DNA of 5,962 bases from Nitrospina sp. (GTDB lineage: Bacteria > Nitrospinota > Nitrospinia > Nitrospinales > Nitrospinaceae), in contig SMVS01000025.1 of assembly GCA_004357435.1 (NCBI GenBank), positions 1 to 5,962 of the forward strand, written 5' to 3'. The notes beneath the pieces were generated by a model that ran no database searches, had not been told where the DNA came from, and worked only from the letters and a program-made list of their open reading frames with translations. This document shows, one piece after another, positions 5,029 to 5,962 of this stretch; the stretch's first letter is position 1; the number at the start of each line of letters is the position of its first letter. The position numbers were made by a program, and so were the translations under genes.

Positions 5029-5880
5029 ATGAGCGAAGAAGAAACTCAGGAAGAATCTGATCTTAAAGAATCCCTGGTCTCCAATGCGGATACTGGGGAG
5101 GGCGTCGACCCGGAAGAAGTTTCGCCTCCCGAAACGGGAGATCTGGGCAAGAATTTCCAGGAGATGGAAAACGATCCGCTGGAGCGGGCGCAGAAGGAGG
5201 GTGGGGAGGAAGCGGAGTTTGATTTGGCGGCGCAGGTGGTCGAGTTCCGCGCTCAGATAGAGGAAGAGCCGGACAATTGCATCCACCATTACAATATGGG
5301 CGAGGCCCTGGGAGAGATGGGGGAAGAGGCGGAAGCCCGAGTGGAGTTGGAAAAGGCGCTGGCTTGTGACCCGGAGGAAAAGTATCATTCCATAATCCAC
5401 TTCGCAATGGGCAATCTCATATACGTCGAGCTCTTGTCCGGAATCCAGTCGATCGTTGTCAAAAGTTCGGTTGGTCTGCATTCTGCCCACAAACCGGGTA
5501 GCACCATCACCGAGGTAAATGATGAGGATTACCTTGCCCCTATTGAGCATTTTGAAAAGGCGCTAAAATTTCTTCCCAAGCTCAACACCGATGACGATCT
5601 CGTGGATTTCATCGGTACGGAAGCGCCATCGTTACTCGCCAACATGTACTACAAGTGGGCGTCGGATCTAATAGACAAATCACGGCAAATCACCAAATAT
5701 GGCGGTGAGATCCATGATGTCAAGACCGCTTTAAAATATTTAAAAAAAGCCCAGGAGATCGATCCCAGCCATTCGCAGGCCAACTTGATGATTTCATACG
5801 CAAAAAAAATGTTGGCTATAGGCTGGAAGGCCTATGATGAATACGGTTGGGAAGCCAAGGATATCCCGGGACAGGAATAG
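5029..5880 (+). CDS. TPR-repeat protein with acidic N-terminal tail
   Basis: This 283-residue protein is likely a cytoplasmic scaffold that binds partners through tetratricopeptide repeats. Residues 1-62 are acidic and disordered-looking (MSEEETQEESD at the start, rich in E, D, P and G). A canonical 34-residue TPR spans 82-115, with a GEALGEMGEEAEARVELEKAL core and ending ACDP. Later repeats look split. One has helix A at about 117-138 (SIIHFAMGNLIYVEL), then an insert of about 30 residues, then helix B PIEHFEKALKFLP (171-183). The next has helix A at 200-218, an insert, then ALKYLKKAQEIDPS (234-247). A last helix (249-264) caps the array. The moderately hydrophobic stretch at 126-140 is too short and interrupted for a clear membrane span. 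The first 13 bases after the start's first letter are identical to those of the acidic gene at 2394. The next gene begins 49 bases on, probably in the same transcript. Partners are unknown. Confidence 0.87.
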   Translation: MSEEETQEESDLKESLVSNADTGEGVDPEEVSPPETGDLGKNFQEMENDPLERAQKEGGEEAEFDLAAQVVEFRAQIEEEPDNCIHHYNMGEALGEMGEEAEARVELEKALACDPEEKYHSIIHFAMGNLIYVELLSGIQSIVVKSSVGLHSAHKPGSTITEVNDEDYLAPIEHFEKALKFLPKLNTDDDLVDFIGTEAPSLLANMYYKWASDLIDKSRQITKYGGEIHDVKTALKYLKKAQEIDPSHSQANLMISYAKKMLAIGWKAYDEYGWEAKDIPGQE

Positions 5881-5929
5881 CGCCGGTGAGTTTTTACGGA
5901 CGGCACACTTCAGGGAGAATTGAACAGGT

Positions 5930-5962
5930 ATGGCGGACATCAAAAAACTGATAAAGGAACAT
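5930..5962 (+). CDS. Start of a further gene, truncated by the window edge
   Basis: Eleven codons (MADIKKLIKEH) run off the right edge. An in-frame TGA at 5921-5923 lies just upstream and ATG 5930 is the first possible start after it. AGGGAG at 5912-5917 is a good Shine-Dalgarno sequence, though 12 bases away. The short gap after the TPR gene suggests an operon. The visible residues suggest a basic amphipathic first helix, but too few are visible to name a family. Confidence 0.65.
   Translation, partial: MADIKKLIKEH

Noticed and set aside
1..5962. CRISPR array, insertion sequence, tRNA or rRNA
   Set aside because: No regularly spaced repeats, transposase motifs, terminal inverted repeats, cloverleaf or rRNA-like sequence were found in either strand.

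Overview
The window holds one leftward gene and a rightward run of four complete genes plus the first codons of a fifth. It looks bacterial and Gram-negative: there are sigma70-type promoters with near-perfect hexamers, a Sec signal peptide on a DUF1566 protein, and B12-type radical SAM, NHL-propeller and TPR proteins of the kind common in Nitrospinota and deltaproteobacteria-like lineages. That placement is an impression from protein style. No marker gene is present to fix it.

Layout. Positions 1-242 carry no supported gene, only two small inverted repeats. Positions 243-2048 (minus strand) encode a 601-residue B12-binding radical SAM protein with an unusual CX4CX2C cluster motif. Positions 2049-2393 are a divergent intergenic region. 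It holds a TTGACA-18-TATGAT promoter firing left and a TTGACA-18-TATAAT promoter firing right, with a cluster of GGTTGC/TTGCGG inverted repeats between them. The right promoter drives a TTG-started, 201-residue acidic protein of unknown family (2394-2999), which ends at a good intrinsic terminator (3085-3120).

After a structured gap come a 334-residue, six-bladed NHL propeller with no export signal (3230-4234) and, 36 bases on, a secreted 203-residue DUF1566 protein (4271-4882). A 146-base gap with three stem-loops leads to a 283-residue TPR protein with an acidic N-terminus (5029-5880). Forty-nine bases later a further gene starts (5930 onward) and is cut by the window edge.

How the genes may work together is inference. 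No enzyme links the rightward genes. The unknown protein, the propeller and the TPR protein all begin with a similar short acidic tail (MSEEET, MSDE, MSEEET) and lack signal peptides, so they could be cytoplasmic scaffold or interaction proteins. The DUF1566 protein would act in the envelope. The radical SAM gene shares only the divergent control region with the others. I recognise no named system. The most interesting items are the uncharacterised acidic protein, the shared acidic N-termini and the paired strong divergent promoters.
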